Origin: Aurantibacter_A sp039941195
GTDB lineage: Bacteria > Bacteroidota > Bacteroidia > Flavobacteriales > Flavobacteriaceae
NCBI RefSeq assembly: GCF_039941195.1
Contig: NZ_JBDVFA010000105.1
Coordinates: 1-64,000, forward strand
Reading direction: 5' to 3'
Length of the DNA: 64,000 bases
Shown here: positions 1 through 9,409 of the stretch, in pieces
Position numbering within the stretch: the stretch's first letter is position 1
Layout: each line of letters begins with the position of its first letter
The notes under the pieces: generated by a model
The model's database searches: none
What the model saw: only the letters and a program-made list of their open reading frames with translations
Told to the model about the DNA's origin: nothing
Position numbers and translations under genes: made by a program

Positions 1-136
1 ACTGATTACTGATTACTGATTACTGATTACTGATTACTGATTACTGATTACTGATTACTGATTACTGATTACTGATTACTGATTACTGATTACTGATTAC
101 TGATTACTGATTACTGATTACTGATTACTGATTACT
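1..136. repeat. Perfect heptanucleotide tandem array (ACTGATT)n
   Basis: The unit ACTGATT is repeated 19 full times plus three bases with no substitution, and it runs off the left edge, so the true length is unknown. The stop codon of the neighbouring minus-strand sulfatase (132-134) lies in the last unit. Because the unit is 7 bases and holds TGA on the plus strand and TAA across unit joins on the minus strand, any 21 bases close all reading frames on both strands. Perfect identity suggests recent expansion by replication slippage. Confidence 0.97.
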
Positions 137-1739
137 CAATCCACCCATTTTCTTTATATAATTCGATGTATTGATTGCTTAATGAATCTGAATCTTTATA
201 CTTTTCTCTTACTTGGTCTAGTTGTGTTTTCATCGATTTTACTACATCAGCATATGCTGGATCAGCATAAACATTATTTAATTCCGAACCATCTTTTTTA
301 CGATCGTAAAGTTCCCAGACATCAACATCATAGTAAAAATGGATTAATTTATATTCTTTGGTAGCTAGGCCATAATGCCGTTTTACGGCATGTTCTCCTG
401 GATATTCATAATAGTGATAATATACTCCCTCCCTTTTCCATTTTTCTTTCTCACCTTTTAATAACGTAACAAGACTTTCACCTTGCATATCTTTTGGAGA
501 AGATACTCCTGCCACTTCCAAGAAAGTTTGCGCAAAATCAAGATTTTGCACCATTTCTTCCTCGGTGGTGCCAGCCGTAATAACATTTGGCCATTTAATT
601 AATAGCGGCGTTTTAAAAGACTCGTCATACATAAAACGCTTATCGAACCATCCGTGTTCTCCTAAATAAAAACCTTGGTCAGAAGTGTAAACCACAAGTG
701 TGTTTTCACTAAGATTTTTTTCATCTAGATAGTCAAGTAAGCGCCCGACGTTTTCATCAACCGCCGCAATGGTACCGAGATAATCTTGCATATAGCGTTG
801 GTATTTCCAAACCATTAATGTGCTATCATTCATATCAGGAAAACGCTTTGCAAAGTCTTCGTTGATAGGGTCGTAGATAGCATCCCAGGCTGCTTTTTGA
901 TCCGGATTTAGTCTGCCAATTCGGTTTCCAATGGAATTCCAATTCTTAATATCTAATTGTTGAGCTATGCTATCCGTCAGTTTTAAATCATAACTTAATT
1001 GCATGTGTTTTAACAGGTTCATTTCTGCCGGTGCAGCTGTAGTTTCTCTGGTTACATAATCTTCAAATAGTGTTTCGGGTAAAGGAAATGTTTTTTTAGT
1101 AAATTCTTTGTAGTGTCGTTCTGCGGGCATCCAAGTTCTATGGGGTGCTTTGTGCAAGTACATTAACATAAACGGTTTGGTTGTGTCTCGTCGTTTCTCC
1201 ATCCAATCTAGCGTTAAATCGGTGGTGATGTCGGTTACATAGCCAGTAATAGTAGTGTCACCAGCTGCAGTTATAAATTTTGGGTTGTAATAATCGCCTT
1301 GCCCCGGTAAGATTTTAAATTCGTCGAAACCCTTTGGGTTATTCCCAAAATGTAATTTTCCGAACATAGCGGTTTGATAACCTGCTTTTTGTAACAACTG
1401 CGGAAAAGTAACATTGGTAGTGTCAAATGGCATTCGGTTATCAATTTTACCGTTTATATGGCTGTGTTTCCCTGTAAGAATTACAGCTCTTGATGGCGCA
1501 CAAATTGAATTCGTAACAGTAGCATTGGAGAAAAGCATGCCTTCGTTTGCTATACGATCTATGTTTGGTGTTTTTATTAGCTTGTCACTATATGCGCTAA
1601 TTGCCTGATATGCATGATCATCAGACATGATAAAAACGATATTCGGTTTTTGTTTGTCTTTGTTTGGAGATTCAACCTTTGTGTTACAAGCGGTAAAAAT
1701 GCATAAACCTAAAAATATAATCAGTTTGTAGTAGCGCAT
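132..1739 (-). CDS. Lipoprotein sulfatase, formylglycine-dependent (family S1)
   Basis: This is a secreted arylsulfatase-type enzyme that would remove sulfate esters from sulfated sugars or glycans. Residues 1-18 form a lipoprotein signal ending in a Cys (FTAC, C18). The metal-binding pair D40-D41 (MSDDH) and the C80-A-P-S-R motif, whose Cys is oxidised to formylglycine, are intact, followed by the usual LTGKH. A second metal/active-site segment TSDQGFYLGEHGW is present in the C-terminal half. The length of 535 residues is normal for the family, and the general pattern recalls N-acetylglucosamine-6-sulfatase-like S1 enzymes, but the substrate cannot be read from sequence. Its stop codon sits inside the heptamer array. 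Confidence 0.93.
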   Translation of the reverse strand: MRYYKLIIFLGLCIFTACNTKVESPNKDKQKPNIVFIMSDDHAYQAISAYSDKLIKTPNIDRIANEGMLFSNATVTNSICAPSRAVILTGKHSHINGKIDNRMPFDTTNVTFPQLLQKAGYQTAMFGKLHFGNNPKGFDEFKILPGQGDYYNPKFITAAGDTTITGYVTDITTDLTLDWMEKRRDTTKPFMLMYLHKAPHRTWMPAERHYKEFTKKTFPLPETLFEDYVTRETTAAPAEMNLLKHMQLSYDLKLTDSIAQQLDIKNWNSIGNRIGRLNPDQKAAWDAIYDPINEDFAKRFPDMNDSTLMVWKYQRYMQDYLGTIAAVDENVGRLLDYLDEKNLSENTLVVYTSDQGFYLGEHGWFDKRFMYDESFKTPLLIKWPNVITAGTTEEEMVQNLDFAQTFLEVAGVSSPKDMQGESLVTLLKGEKEKWKREGVYYHYYEYPGEHAVKRHYGLATKEYKLIHFYYDVDVWELYDRKKDGSELNNVYADPAYADVVKSMKTQLDQVREKYKDSDSLSNQYIELYKENGWIE

Positions 1740-2025
1740 AAAAAGAATTATTTTGAGCTAAAGTACCAATTTTATTGGTTTACTTTAATCTTTCTCAAAC
1801 ACTACAATAGATTTATTTTGAAATTCAACCACAGTATTAAAAACTTAATTATTGTCAATTATGAGTTCTTTATCAAATAGGAAGTTATTTTGCGTAATTC
1901 TCATTTTACTTATTAAATTTATATAAATTGCACGGTCACTATTTGATTTATATATTTCATGGATGATAAACAGCGACTTAAATAATACAATCATTAATAA
2001 AATGATGTAAAATTTTATTTTAACG

Positions 2026-3051
2026 CTAAAACATAAGCGATTTATCTTTCGGGTTTAGGGGTAGAAAATTGACATCTAAATAACCACCGCTAGCATTATC
2101 ATCTGTGATAATTTGAGGTTTTCCTTTTAGTGATTCCATTGAAAAACGATGTATATGACCAGCAAATACACCCATAAGGTTTGGGGCTGAAAACACAGCT
2201 TTATGAAAATTAAATGTGGTCTCTGTATGTCCGGATTCTGGCCATTTTTGTCGTCCTTCTATTTCAAAATTTACATCAATGGCAGCTCCCCAATGCGGAG
2301 AACCACATCCATAATAGATTGATTTCCCGGGGAAGTACAAAGGTATATGCACTAGCAGAATAAGGGGGATGCCACTAGCTACTTGCTCATTAAAAAAGGC
2401 CAATTGTTTATCATTGATTTGATAGGTAGAATTATCAATTACCACAAAACGAACTCCTTTTACATCTCGAAATGTCATCAGAGGGTTTTCACCTTTATAC
2501 AGTGGTAGAAGTCTATTTTTAATCCATTGATCTCTAAGGTCTTCTAAGCTGCCTTCCATTCCTTCATAATGCCAATCATGATTACCAGCAACATACACAT
2601 AAGGTATATTAATAGCTTTCAATTTATCCTGAACCCATTCAATTGCAGCTTCAGACGGAAAACTAAATATATCACCTATCAAAGTAATTAAATCAGCCTT
2701 TGCTTCTACAGCGAAGTTTAAAGCCGCTTCAAAACCTAGTTCAGGATTTATCGATTCACCTGTTTTAAAATGACTGGTTTTATTGTAGGCTTTAGCCATA
2801 CGCTGACTATACTTCTTATAGGGTTCACCCCGCTCATCATCTCTAAAGAGGTGTGTATCCGCAATATGAACAATTTTAATAGATTCCTTTACGTCCTCTG
2901 AGAAAAAGTTAAGCTTGTTATCTTCTAGTGTAACACAAAATTGAAGGTCTTTTACGGAAGGCTGTTCAGGTTTTTGGTTTGTTGTACAACTTGTTAGTCC
3001 TAATCCGATTGATGCGGAAGCTGCATTTTTAAAAAATAACCTACGTTTCAT
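2026..3051 (-). CDS. Tat-type lipoprotein calcineurin-like metallophosphoesterase
   Basis: Predicted extracytoplasmic phosphoesterase of the calcineurin-like superfamily. The N-terminus has KRRLFFK, a twin-arginine-like signal, followed by a hydrophobic stretch and a lipobox Cys at 22 (GLTSC). All metal-ligand blocks are present in order: D65-x-H67 (ADTH), GD (D127), GNHD (N157-H158), a lone H in LVHIPLYFP and the closing GHIH. The size of 341 residues fits. The substrate is unknown; relatives cleave nucleotides, phospholipids or phosphoproteins. It is followed by kdsA on the same strand, whose start lies upstream, so the two may be cotranscribed with kdsA first. Confidence 0.88.
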   Translation of the reverse strand: MKRRLFFKNAASASIGLGLTSCTTNQKPEQPSVKDLQFCVTLEDNKLNFFSEDVKESIKIVHIADTHLFRDDERGEPYKKYSQRMAKAYNKTSHFKTGESINPELGFEAALNFAVEAKADLITLIGDIFSFPSEAAIEWVQDKLKAINIPYVYVAGNHDWHYEGMEGSLEDLRDQWIKNRLLPLYKGENPLMTFRDVKGVRFVVIDNSTYQINDKQLAFFNEQVASGIPLILLVHIPLYFPGKSIYYGCGSPHWGAAIDVNFEIEGRQKWPESGHTETTFNFHKAVFSAPNLMGVFAGHIHRFSMESLKGKPQIITDDNASGGYLDVNFLPLNPKDKSLMF

Positions 3052-3079
3052 GTATTTCTTTTGAGAGATTGTAAAATAA

Positions 3080-3898
3080 TTAAAATTGGTTCACCGTATT
3101 TCTAAGCGCAACCAAATTGGATAAAAGTTTTTCTAATTGACTTAGCGGAAGCATATTTGCGCCATCACTCTTTGCATTGGCGGGGTCAAAATGTGTTTCC
3201 ATAAAAATACCATCAACACCAGCTGCGATACCTGCGCGGGCAATAGTATTAATTAAGGCAGGTCTACCACCAGTAACGCCCGATGTCTGGTTGGGTTGTT
3301 GCAATGAGTGTGTAACATCTAAAACAACAGGAGCAAATTGCTGCATTGTGGGTATTCCTCTAAAGTCAACAACCATATCTTGATAGCCAAACATAGTTCC
3401 CCGGTCTGTAATCCAAACTTGTTGATTGTCTGAATCAGTTACTTTGGTAACCGCATGTTTCATACTTTCCGGACTCATAAATTGTCCTTTTTTAAGATTA
3501 ACTACTTTGCCTGTTTTTGCTGCTGCAACCACTAAATCTGTCTGACGAACCAAAAAAGCAGGAATCTGTAAGACATCAACATATTCAGCGGCCATTAAAG
3601 CATCCGATTCTTTATGAATATCAGTTACAGTAGGAATTTTAAAAGTCTCCGATACTTTTCGCAATATTTTCAAAGCTTTCTCGTCACCAATCCCTGTAAA
3701 AGAATCAACTCTACTGCGGTTTGCTTTTTTAAAACTACCCTTGAAAATATAGGGTATTTGAAGTTTGTCAGTAACCGTAACTATTTTTTCTGCAATGCGA
3801 AGCGCCATATCTTCTCCCTCAATGGCACAAGGACCTGATAGTAGAAAAAAGTTGTCTCCGTCTGAATATTTTAGTTGAGGTATATGGCTTAATTGCAT
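3080..3898 (-). CDS. kdsA: 3-deoxy-8-phosphooctulonate synthase (KDO-8-P synthase)
   Basis: Condenses phosphoenolpyruvate with arabinose-5-phosphate to make KDO-8-phosphate for lipopolysaccharide inner core in the cytoplasm. Diagnostic segments are LLSGPCAIEGED near the N-terminus, FKGSFKKANRS, the KKGQFMSPE block, VLDVTHSLQQP and the closing METHFDPANAKSDG. I place the start at the ATG at 3898 (MQLSHIPQLKY), giving 272 residues, the usual family length. An in-frame extension to 3985 adds 29 low-quality residues with no family match. The stop lies 28 bases before the phosphoesterase start. Confidence 0.96.
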   Translation of the reverse strand: MQLSHIPQLKYSDGDNFFLLSGPCAIEGEDMALRIAEKIVTVTDKLQIPYIFKGSFKKANRSRVDSFTGIGDEKALKILRKVSETFKIPTVTDIHKESDALMAAEYVDVLQIPAFLVRQTDLVVAAAKTGKVVNLKKGQFMSPESMKHAVTKVTDSDNQQVWITDRGTMFGYQDMVVDFRGIPTMQQFAPVVLDVTHSLQQPNQTSGVTGGRPALINTIARAGIAAGVDGIFMETHFDPANAKSDGANMLPLSQLEKLLSNLVALRNTVNQF

Positions 3899-4031
3899 AT
3901 ATAATATTTTAGGTAAAGATACTATTTTGAGATAGTATTTGTTATAACTAGTACTATTGTAAGTTATGCACCGCATACAAGACAAATAGTATGTTAACTT
4001 GTGAAAAGTGTTGGTCCCAAATCAATCTACT

Positions 4032-4589
4032 ATGCAAAGAATTATATTAATTGCAATGCTGTTTTGCAGTATTCAAATTACTGCTCAATTTGGTAAAAAT
4101 TGTGAATTACGGCAGTTTAAAATAAACATATTCAATCCTGGTGTTGAATATGAGATGGCTTTGGGTGTTAACACAACCTTCGATATTAAGGCTGGTTTAC
4201 AGGTGGCTTTAGATCCTGCAGAACCTGATATTTATAATGAGTTGGGATTCTTCCCTGCTATTGCCGGTCAGTATCGCTATTATTACAATTTTGAGAAACG
4301 GCAGCGTAATAGACGACAGATTTACGGAAATTCAGCTAATTATATCGCGCCCGCAGCGGCGATTTTTATTCCAGGTTCAAGAACAATAAACAATGTGCTT
4401 GTTAAAGATGTTGTTACGTATGCTGGGGCAGTAACGGGCTTGCAACGTAGTTACGATTCCGGATTTAACTTTTCTGTTGATGTAGGAGCAGCCTATTATT
4501 TTGGTACTTCAACTGAAGGAATATACCCAATTGCTAATATTAGTATTGGTTGGATTGTGAGTGAAAAAAGGTGGTGTGTAGGTAAATAG
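4032..4589 (+). CDS. Secreted small outer-membrane beta-barrel-like protein, paralogue 1
   Basis: Function not recognised. The ATG at 4032 gives a signal peptide (MQRIILIAMLFCSIQITAQ) and a mature part of alternating hydrophobic strands typical of an 8-stranded Bacteroidota barrel. The protein shares with its downstream neighbour the segments QFKINIF/LxxPGVxYE, RYYxNxxxR, YGNSANYI and a final FxxGW strand, so the two are tandem paralogues. An alternative start at 4008 adds eight polar residues ahead of the signal and is unlikely. It is divergent from kdsA. Confidence 0.72.
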   Translation: MQRIILIAMLFCSIQITAQFGKNCELRQFKINIFNPGVEYEMALGVNTTFDIKAGLQVALDPAEPDIYNELGFFPAIAGQYRYYYNFEKRQRNRRQIYGNSANYIAPAAAIFIPGSRTINNVLVKDVVTYAGAVTGLQRSYDSGFNFSVDVGAAYYFGTSTEGIYPIANISIGWIVSEKRWCVGK

Positions 4590-4780
4590 TACTTAATAAT
4601 TATTCTTTATTTAAAGATTGCTTTTTTCAAAGATTATAATTGATAGTAGAAAGTTAAATTATTGAATAAGAGAACATTTGGTAGTTTGTACTTTTTGTAA
4701 AAACTATATCTTAAATTTTACATAAACGTAGTTCTTAAAACGAAGTTACTTTTTAGATTTAAGCAAATAAATCAAAAAAG

Positions 4781-5365
4781 ATGACAAAAAAACTACTATT
4801 ATTTTTATTCATTTCAACTCCTTTTTTGGTTTGTTCTCAAATTCGAAAAATCAATGAACAAGGTTCTGGTCTTTTAAATTTAGAAAGGCACCAATTTAAA
4901 ATAAACCTTATAGCACCAGGTATTAGTTATGAACTTGGTCTTTTTAAAAACGTAACTGCTTCAACAAGTTTTGGGCCTGCACTTGCCTATTATACTGAAG
5001 GTTATTCATTTGGGTATGCCTGGCATACTAGATTACGATATTATCATAATTTAACAAGAAGAGTGGATATGCGAAAAAATGTAGTAGGGAATTCGGCTAA
5101 TTATATTTCGGCTGCTCGAAGTGTTTTTTGGGCACCAGTACAGTTTTCTAATAACCTAGAAGGCGCAGATGATTATGCAATGGCCTTTTATGGTGGTGTT
5201 TACGGTGTACAACGTACGTATCCAAAAGGGTTTAATTTTAATATTGAATTAGGGGCTGGTTATTATCGAGGAGATGGCGTATTAAATGGATATGGTGGTT
5301 TGTTGAATTTTAGTTTTGGTTGGGTGGCAACAAAAAGAAAATCAAGAAAACCGACTTTCGACTAA
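4781..5365 (+). CDS. Secreted small outer-membrane beta-barrel-like protein, paralogue 2
   Basis: Function not recognised; a tandem paralogue of the preceding gene. A signal peptide occupies roughly residues 1-19 (ending VCSQ). The mature protein repeats the shared landmarks HQFKINLIAPGISYE, LRYYHNLTRR, VGNSANYI, GVQRTYPKGFNFNIELGAGYY and a C-terminal strand FSFGWVA. The 190-base spacing from its neighbour and the AT-rich upstream region suggest its own promoter. It ends only five bases from the convergent hydrolase gene, with no clear hairpin between them. Confidence 0.72.
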   Translation: MTKKLLLFLFISTPFLVCSQIRKINEQGSGLLNLERHQFKINLIAPGISYELGLFKNVTASTSFGPALAYYTEGYSFGYAWHTRLRYYHNLTRRVDMRKNVVGNSANYISAARSVFWAPVQFSNNLEGADDYAMAFYGGVYGVQRTYPKGFNFNIELGAGYYRGDGVLNGYGGLLNFSFGWVATKRKSRKPTFD

Positions 5366-5370
5366 TACAA

Positions 5371-6312
5371 TTAGCGTTGAAATTCTAGCCAGGCATTTGC
5401 GAAATCTTCGTTTATTAACCATGAAGCCTCTTCTTTGCTTCCCGTAAAATCACTAAAAGGATTTATTACTGTTTCGTTTTCATCACCAAGCCAACCAGAG
5501 TCTTCTGAGATACTATTTAATTCGTAAGAATTAGTTATTATTCTTTGGTTTAATGTATGAGAGAAAAATAATCTGGTTAAAGCGTCAGAATCATTTAATC
5601 CGCCGTAATGGTCTACCCCTGGTTCAACAGCAAAACTCCAAAGTCCACGTACTGTTCGTTTGTCTAACATTATACTTTTTAAAAAACTATTTCTTTCTTC
5701 CCCTTCTAATTCCCCGGTTAGAATTAGACCAGGGATAGTATTGTTCGCTGTAGATTTACTTAAATATCCACCTCTAATGGAAACTAAACTTACTACTCTT
5801 TCTGGCTTGTAAGTTGAAAAATGATAGCTAAAATTACCACCAGCAGAATAGCCTCGCATTAAGAACGGTAATTCCGATATTTCGGGAATGTTATTTTTAA
5901 TGGCTATTTGCTCTATGGCATCTTCCAGTGCTCGTCCACTGCCCTCGCTAGCATTGGCGTAATTATTTCCTTTAAGGTGTAAACTACATAATATCAGTTT
6001 TTCTTTTTTTGCAAATTCCTGCCATTCATCAGAATTTGAAAGCCCCAATGCGTTGCTGTTAAAACTATGGGCTAAGATTACTATTGCTTTAAAATCCGGT
6101 ATGCTATCTGGTACCCATAAGCGAAATTCGGCGACATCAATATTATAGTATGGAGTTTTAGGATAAACTTGAAAGGTCCAGTCATCTAAAAATTCACCAA
6201 TAGCCTCATCTTCGGGTGTGCTCTGAGGTATATCTTCAGCTTCATTAGCATCGGAACAACTAAAAAAGCATATGGAAATAATAATCCCTAAAAAGTAAAG
6301 AATTTGACGCAT
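5371..6312 (-). CDS. Lipoprotein alpha/beta-hydrolase-like protein
   Basis: Probable envelope-anchored esterase-like protein of alpha/beta-hydrolase fold. The ATG at 6312 gives a lipoprotein signal with FFSC at residues 16-19; the upstream GTG at 6321 only adds three residues. An oxyanion-like AHSFNS segment precedes the nucleophile elbow GYSAGG, in which Ser is the expected nucleophile. A candidate acid and the His near VDHYGG complete a plausible triad. No substrate is indicated and no operon partner lies next to it. Confidence 0.68.
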   Translation of the reverse strand: MRQILYFLGIIISICFFSCSDANEAEDIPQSTPEDEAIGEFLDDWTFQVYPKTPYYNIDVAEFRLWVPDSIPDFKAIVILAHSFNSNALGLSNSDEWQEFAKKEKLILCSLHLKGNNYANASEGSGRALEDAIEQIAIKNNIPEISELPFLMRGYSAGGNFSYHFSTYKPERVVSLVSIRGGYLSKSTANNTIPGLILTGELEGEERNSFLKSIMLDKRTVRGLWSFAVEPGVDHYGGLNDSDALTRLFFSHTLNQRIITNSYELNSISEDSGWLGDENETVINPFSDFTGSKEEASWLINEDFANAWLEFQR

Positions 6313-6481
6313 ATTAAACACTAGACGCTAAAAGAATAAAGGTAAAATAAAAACTCATTTTAGGTGTAATTTGGATACGGTAATGAGGTTTTTTCTAATT
6401 AATGTAATCATTATTGTTTAAAAGTATCAAATATGCACTTAAACCTACTCAAAATCAATGATATAAAATTAATGTAAGATA

Positions 6482-6513
6482 TTGGTGATGCTTTAAAATT
6501 AGCAGTATCTTTG
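6482..6513 (+). promoter_or_regulatory. Bacteroidota housekeeping promoter for typA
   Basis: TTG at 6482-6484 is followed after 21 bases by TATCTTTG at 6506-6513, an exact TAnnTTTG -7 element. This leaves a short leader before the ATG at 6533. Spacing and position match the known Bacteroidota sigma-A promoter layout. Confidence 0.7.
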
Positions 6514-6532
6514 CCCGCTGAAATTAGAACTT

Positions 6533-8332
6533 ATGTCTGTAACAAAGAATATTGCCATTATTGCGCACGTTGACCACGGTAAAACTACTTTGGTTGATAA
6601 AATTATGTATCACTGTCAGTTGTTTCGTGATAACGAGAACACCGGAGATTTAATACTAGATAATAACGATTTGGAACGTGAAAGAGGAATTACCATTACC
6701 TCAAAGAACGTATCTGTAGTGTATAAAGACACTAAGATTAATATTATTGACACTCCTGGTCACGCCGATTTTGGTGGAGAAGTAGAACGTGTATTGAACA
6801 TGGCAGATGGTGTTTTGTTACTTGTTGATGCTTTTGAAGGACCAATGCCGCAAACGCGTTTTGTACTTCAAAAAGCGATTGATTTAGGTTTAAAACCTTG
6901 TGTAGTTATCAATAAGGTGGATAAAGAAAATTGTACGCCAGAGGAGGTGCACGAAAAGGTTTTTGATTTAATGTTCGAATTAGGAGCAGAAGAATGGCAG
7001 CTAGATTTTCCTACCGTTTATGGTTCAGCTAAGAATAACTGGATGAGTGACGATTGGCAAAACGAAACAGAGAATATAGAACCATTGTTAGATATGGTAG
7101 TTGAACATATTCCGACGTTTGAACCTAAAGAAGGTAATACACAAATGCTAATTACTTCCTTAGATTTCTCATCATTTACAGGAAGAATAGCCATTGGTCG
7201 TTTACAGCGTGGTAGCTTAAAAGAAGGACAACAGGTTTCTTTGGTAAAGCGCGATGGTAGTATCGTTAAGACAAAAATTAAAGAGTTATTTACTTTTGAA
7301 GGTTTAGGCCGATTAAAAGTAAAAGAAGTAGCAACTGGTGATATTTGTGCCATAGTTGGTTTAGAAGGATTTGAAATTGGTGATACTGTTGCCGATATTG
7401 AAACTCCTGAAGCATTAAAAACTATTGCTATTGATGAGCCAACCATGAGTATGTTATTCACTATTAATGATAGTCCATTTTTTGGTCAAGATGGTAAGTT
7501 TGTAACATCAAGACATATTAAAGAGCGTTTGGAGCGTGAGCTTGAAAAGAATTTAGCGCTACGTGTTAATGAAACAGATAGTGCAGATAAGTTTTTAGTT
7601 TTTGGTCGTGGCGTATTACACTTATCAGTCTTAATTGAAACAATGCGTCGTGAAGGTTATGAATTGCAAATTGGTCAGCCGCAAGTTATTATTAAAGAAG
7701 TTGATGGTGTTAAATGTGAGCCCGTTGAAGCTTTAACTATCGATTTGCCAGAAACAGTTTCAGGAAAGGCTGTTGAAATGGTATCTATGCGTAAAGGTGA
7801 AATGACCAGTATGGAGGCTAAAGGAGATCGTATGGTTTGCGAATTTTTAATTCCTTCTCGTGGTATTATAGGTTTACGTAACCAATTGTTAACGGCTACA
7901 GCAGGTGAAGCAATTATGGCTCACCGCTTTTTGGAATATCAACCGATGAAAGGTGAAATTCCTCAACGACAAAACGGTTCGTTGGTATCTATGGAAAAAG
8001 GAAAAGCAATTCCTTATTCAATAGATAAATTACAAGATCGTGGTAAGTTCTTTGTGGATCCAGGAGAGGATATTTATGAAGGTCAGGTTATTGGAGAGAA
8101 TTCTCGTGGTGATGATATGACTGTTAATATCACGAAAACAAAAAAGCTTTCGAACGTTCGTTCATCTGGTGCAGATGATAAAGCGAAAATTGTTCCTGCC
8201 ATTAAATTCTCTTTAGAAGAGGCTTTGGAATACATCCAGAAAGATGAATATGTTGAAGTGACACCAAGTCATTTACGACTTCGAAAAATCTACTTAACAG
8301 AAGTAGATCGAAAGCGAAATAAAATAGCTTAA
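6533..8332 (+). CDS. typA: Ribosome-associated GTPase TypA/BipA
   Basis: Translational GTPase of the EF-G/LepA superfamily that acts on ribosome assembly and stress adaptation in the cytoplasm. G-domain motifs are seen in order: G1 AHVDHGKTT, G2 around RERGITI, G3 DTPGHADFGGEVER and G4 NKVD. TypA-specific segments such as LERELEKNLALRVNE and LIPSRGIIGLRNQ follow. The 599-residue length is standard. It has its own consensus promoter and is closed by a strong terminator, so it is probably monocistronic. Confidence 0.97.
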   Translation: MSVTKNIAIIAHVDHGKTTLVDKIMYHCQLFRDNENTGDLILDNNDLERERGITITSKNVSVVYKDTKINIIDTPGHADFGGEVERVLNMADGVLLLVDAFEGPMPQTRFVLQKAIDLGLKPCVVINKVDKENCTPEEVHEKVFDLMFELGAEEWQLDFPTVYGSAKNNWMSDDWQNETENIEPLLDMVVEHIPTFEPKEGNTQMLITSLDFSSFTGRIAIGRLQRGSLKEGQQVSLVKRDGSIVKTKIKELFTFEGLGRLKVKEVATGDICAIVGLEGFEIGDTVADIETPEALKTIAIDEPTMSMLFTINDSPFFGQDGKFVTSRHIKERLERELEKNLALRVNETDSADKFLVFGRGVLHLSVLIETMRREGYELQIGQPQVIIKEVDGVKCEPVEALTIDLPETVSGKAVEMVSMRKGEMTSMEAKGDRMVCEFLIPSRGIIGLRNQLLTATAGEAIMAHRFLEYQPMKGEIPQRQNGSLVSMEKGKAIPYSIDKLQDRGKFFVDPGEDIYEGQVIGENSRGDDMTVNITKTKKLSNVRSSGADDKAKIVPAIKFSLEEALEYIQKDEYVEVTPSHLRLRKIYLTEVDRKRNKIA

Positions 8333-8335
8333 TAT

Positions 8336-8369
8336 AAAAACCCTGAACATTTGTTCAGGGTTTTTTTTT
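8336..8369 (+). terminator. Intrinsic terminator after typA
   Basis: An 8-bp perfect stem CCCTGAAC/GTTCAGGG (8341-8348 and 8353-8360) with an ATTT loop is followed by nine T and preceded by five A. It starts four bases after the typA stop codon. Confidence 0.93.
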
Positions 8370-8429
8370 GACCTTTTTGTAATGTTATAAAAAATGAAGC
8401 GACTACCTTTTTTAATTTAAAATTTGCCT

Positions 8430-9332
8430 ATGAAAACAGTATTTAGCATACTTAGCTTAACCGTTCTACTTTTAACTATTGGTTGTAAAGAAGAAACTAA
8501 AAAAGAAACCTCAAAATCTGATGTTGAAAATAAATTAACGGAAAGGGAAGGTGTGATTCCCGATTCTTGGGTGACCAACAGGGTTGCAAAAGCCAAAGAA
8601 CGATTACAGGGTAGTGAAGCCGGAAAAATTGTTTGGCTGTCGATGGAGGCTCATGGAGGGCTACATAAATGGTACAGTAATGGTGCTTTATCTTTTCGAT
8701 TTAATTATCAACCCTTAGATGGAAGTACTGTGCGCGATAGTTATCAAGTAATTGATGTATGGAACAACCGAGCTTTACATACTAGTACCACCGATAAGGA
8801 TGCTAAATTTGGCTGGGATGGATCTACGGCGTGGGTGCAAGCAAAAGATTCTACAGCCTTTGCTTATGATACTAAGTTCTGGGCGTTAACGCCGTTGTAC
8901 CTTTTCGGACATCCTTTTATTGTTGATGGGGAAGGGGTGAATTTAGAATTGTTGCCAGAAACAACTTATAAGGGTAAAGCCAATGATGTGGTGAAAATAA
9001 CTTATGATGCTGGTACCGGTGATGCACCAGATGATTATTATATTTTGCAATTTGATAAAGAGAGTCATTTATTAACGGCAACTCGATATATTGTTTCTTA
9101 TCCGAAGTATTTTAAAAATGGAGGTCACAATCCTGAAAAGTTTATGGAAGTTGGAGAATTGGTGAATGTAAGTGGAATATTATTACCAAACGGACTTAAA
9201 ACACATTGGACTCTAGAAAATCAACAACAAGGAGAATATATTACTAAAATTGAAATTAGTGATATTAAATATGTTCAAAACTTGGAAGACGGTTATTTTA
9301 AAGCTCCAGAAGGTGCTAAAATAGTTGATTAG
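8430..9332 (+). CDS. Lipoprotein, probable DUF6503-like family
   Basis: Exported lipoprotein of unknown function. The ATG at 8430 opens a lipoprotein signal ending LTIGC; the alternative TTG at 8424 is only two codons earlier and not preferred. The body is beta-rich with repeated aromatic positions (FGWDGSTAWVQ, DDYYILQFDK, LLTATRYIVSYPKYF), reminiscent of LolA/LolB-like barrels. From memory it resembles a Bacteroidota-restricted DUF6503-type family; I cannot confirm this. It is bounded by terminators on both sides. Confidence 0.6.
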   Translation: MKTVFSILSLTVLLLTIGCKEETKKETSKSDVENKLTEREGVIPDSWVTNRVAKAKERLQGSEAGKIVWLSMEAHGGLHKWYSNGALSFRFNYQPLDGSTVRDSYQVIDVWNNRALHTSTTDKDAKFGWDGSTAWVQAKDSTAFAYDTKFWALTPLYLFGHPFIVDGEGVNLELLPETTYKGKANDVVKITYDAGTGDAPDDYYILQFDKESHLLTATRYIVSYPKYFKNGGHNPEKFMEVGELVNVSGILLPNGLKTHWTLENQQQGEYITKIEISDIKYVQNLEDGYFKAPEGAKIVD

Positions 9333-9358
9333 TGTTACTATTATAACTGAAATAATTA

Positions 9359-9386
9359 AAAAGCCCAAAGTTAACTTTGGGCTTTT
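9359..9386. terminator. Bidirectional terminator between convergent genes
   Basis: A near-perfect palindrome, AAGCCCAAAG joined by TT-AA to CTTTGGGCTT, is flanked by A and T runs on both sides. It can end transcription of the lipoprotein gene on the plus strand and of the glucokinase gene on the minus strand. Confidence 0.88.
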
Positions 9387-9409
9387 TAATTTATGCTATG
9401 AGATTAAAT

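Noticed and set aside
3899..3985. N-terminal extension of kdsA
   Set aside because: The extra 29 residues are Tyr/Ser/Asn-rich, lack family similarity, and the ATG at 3898 gives the standard length.
7018..7461. 147-codon minus-strand frame inside typA
   Set aside because: It is a shadow of the conserved GTPase coding sequence on the plus strand.
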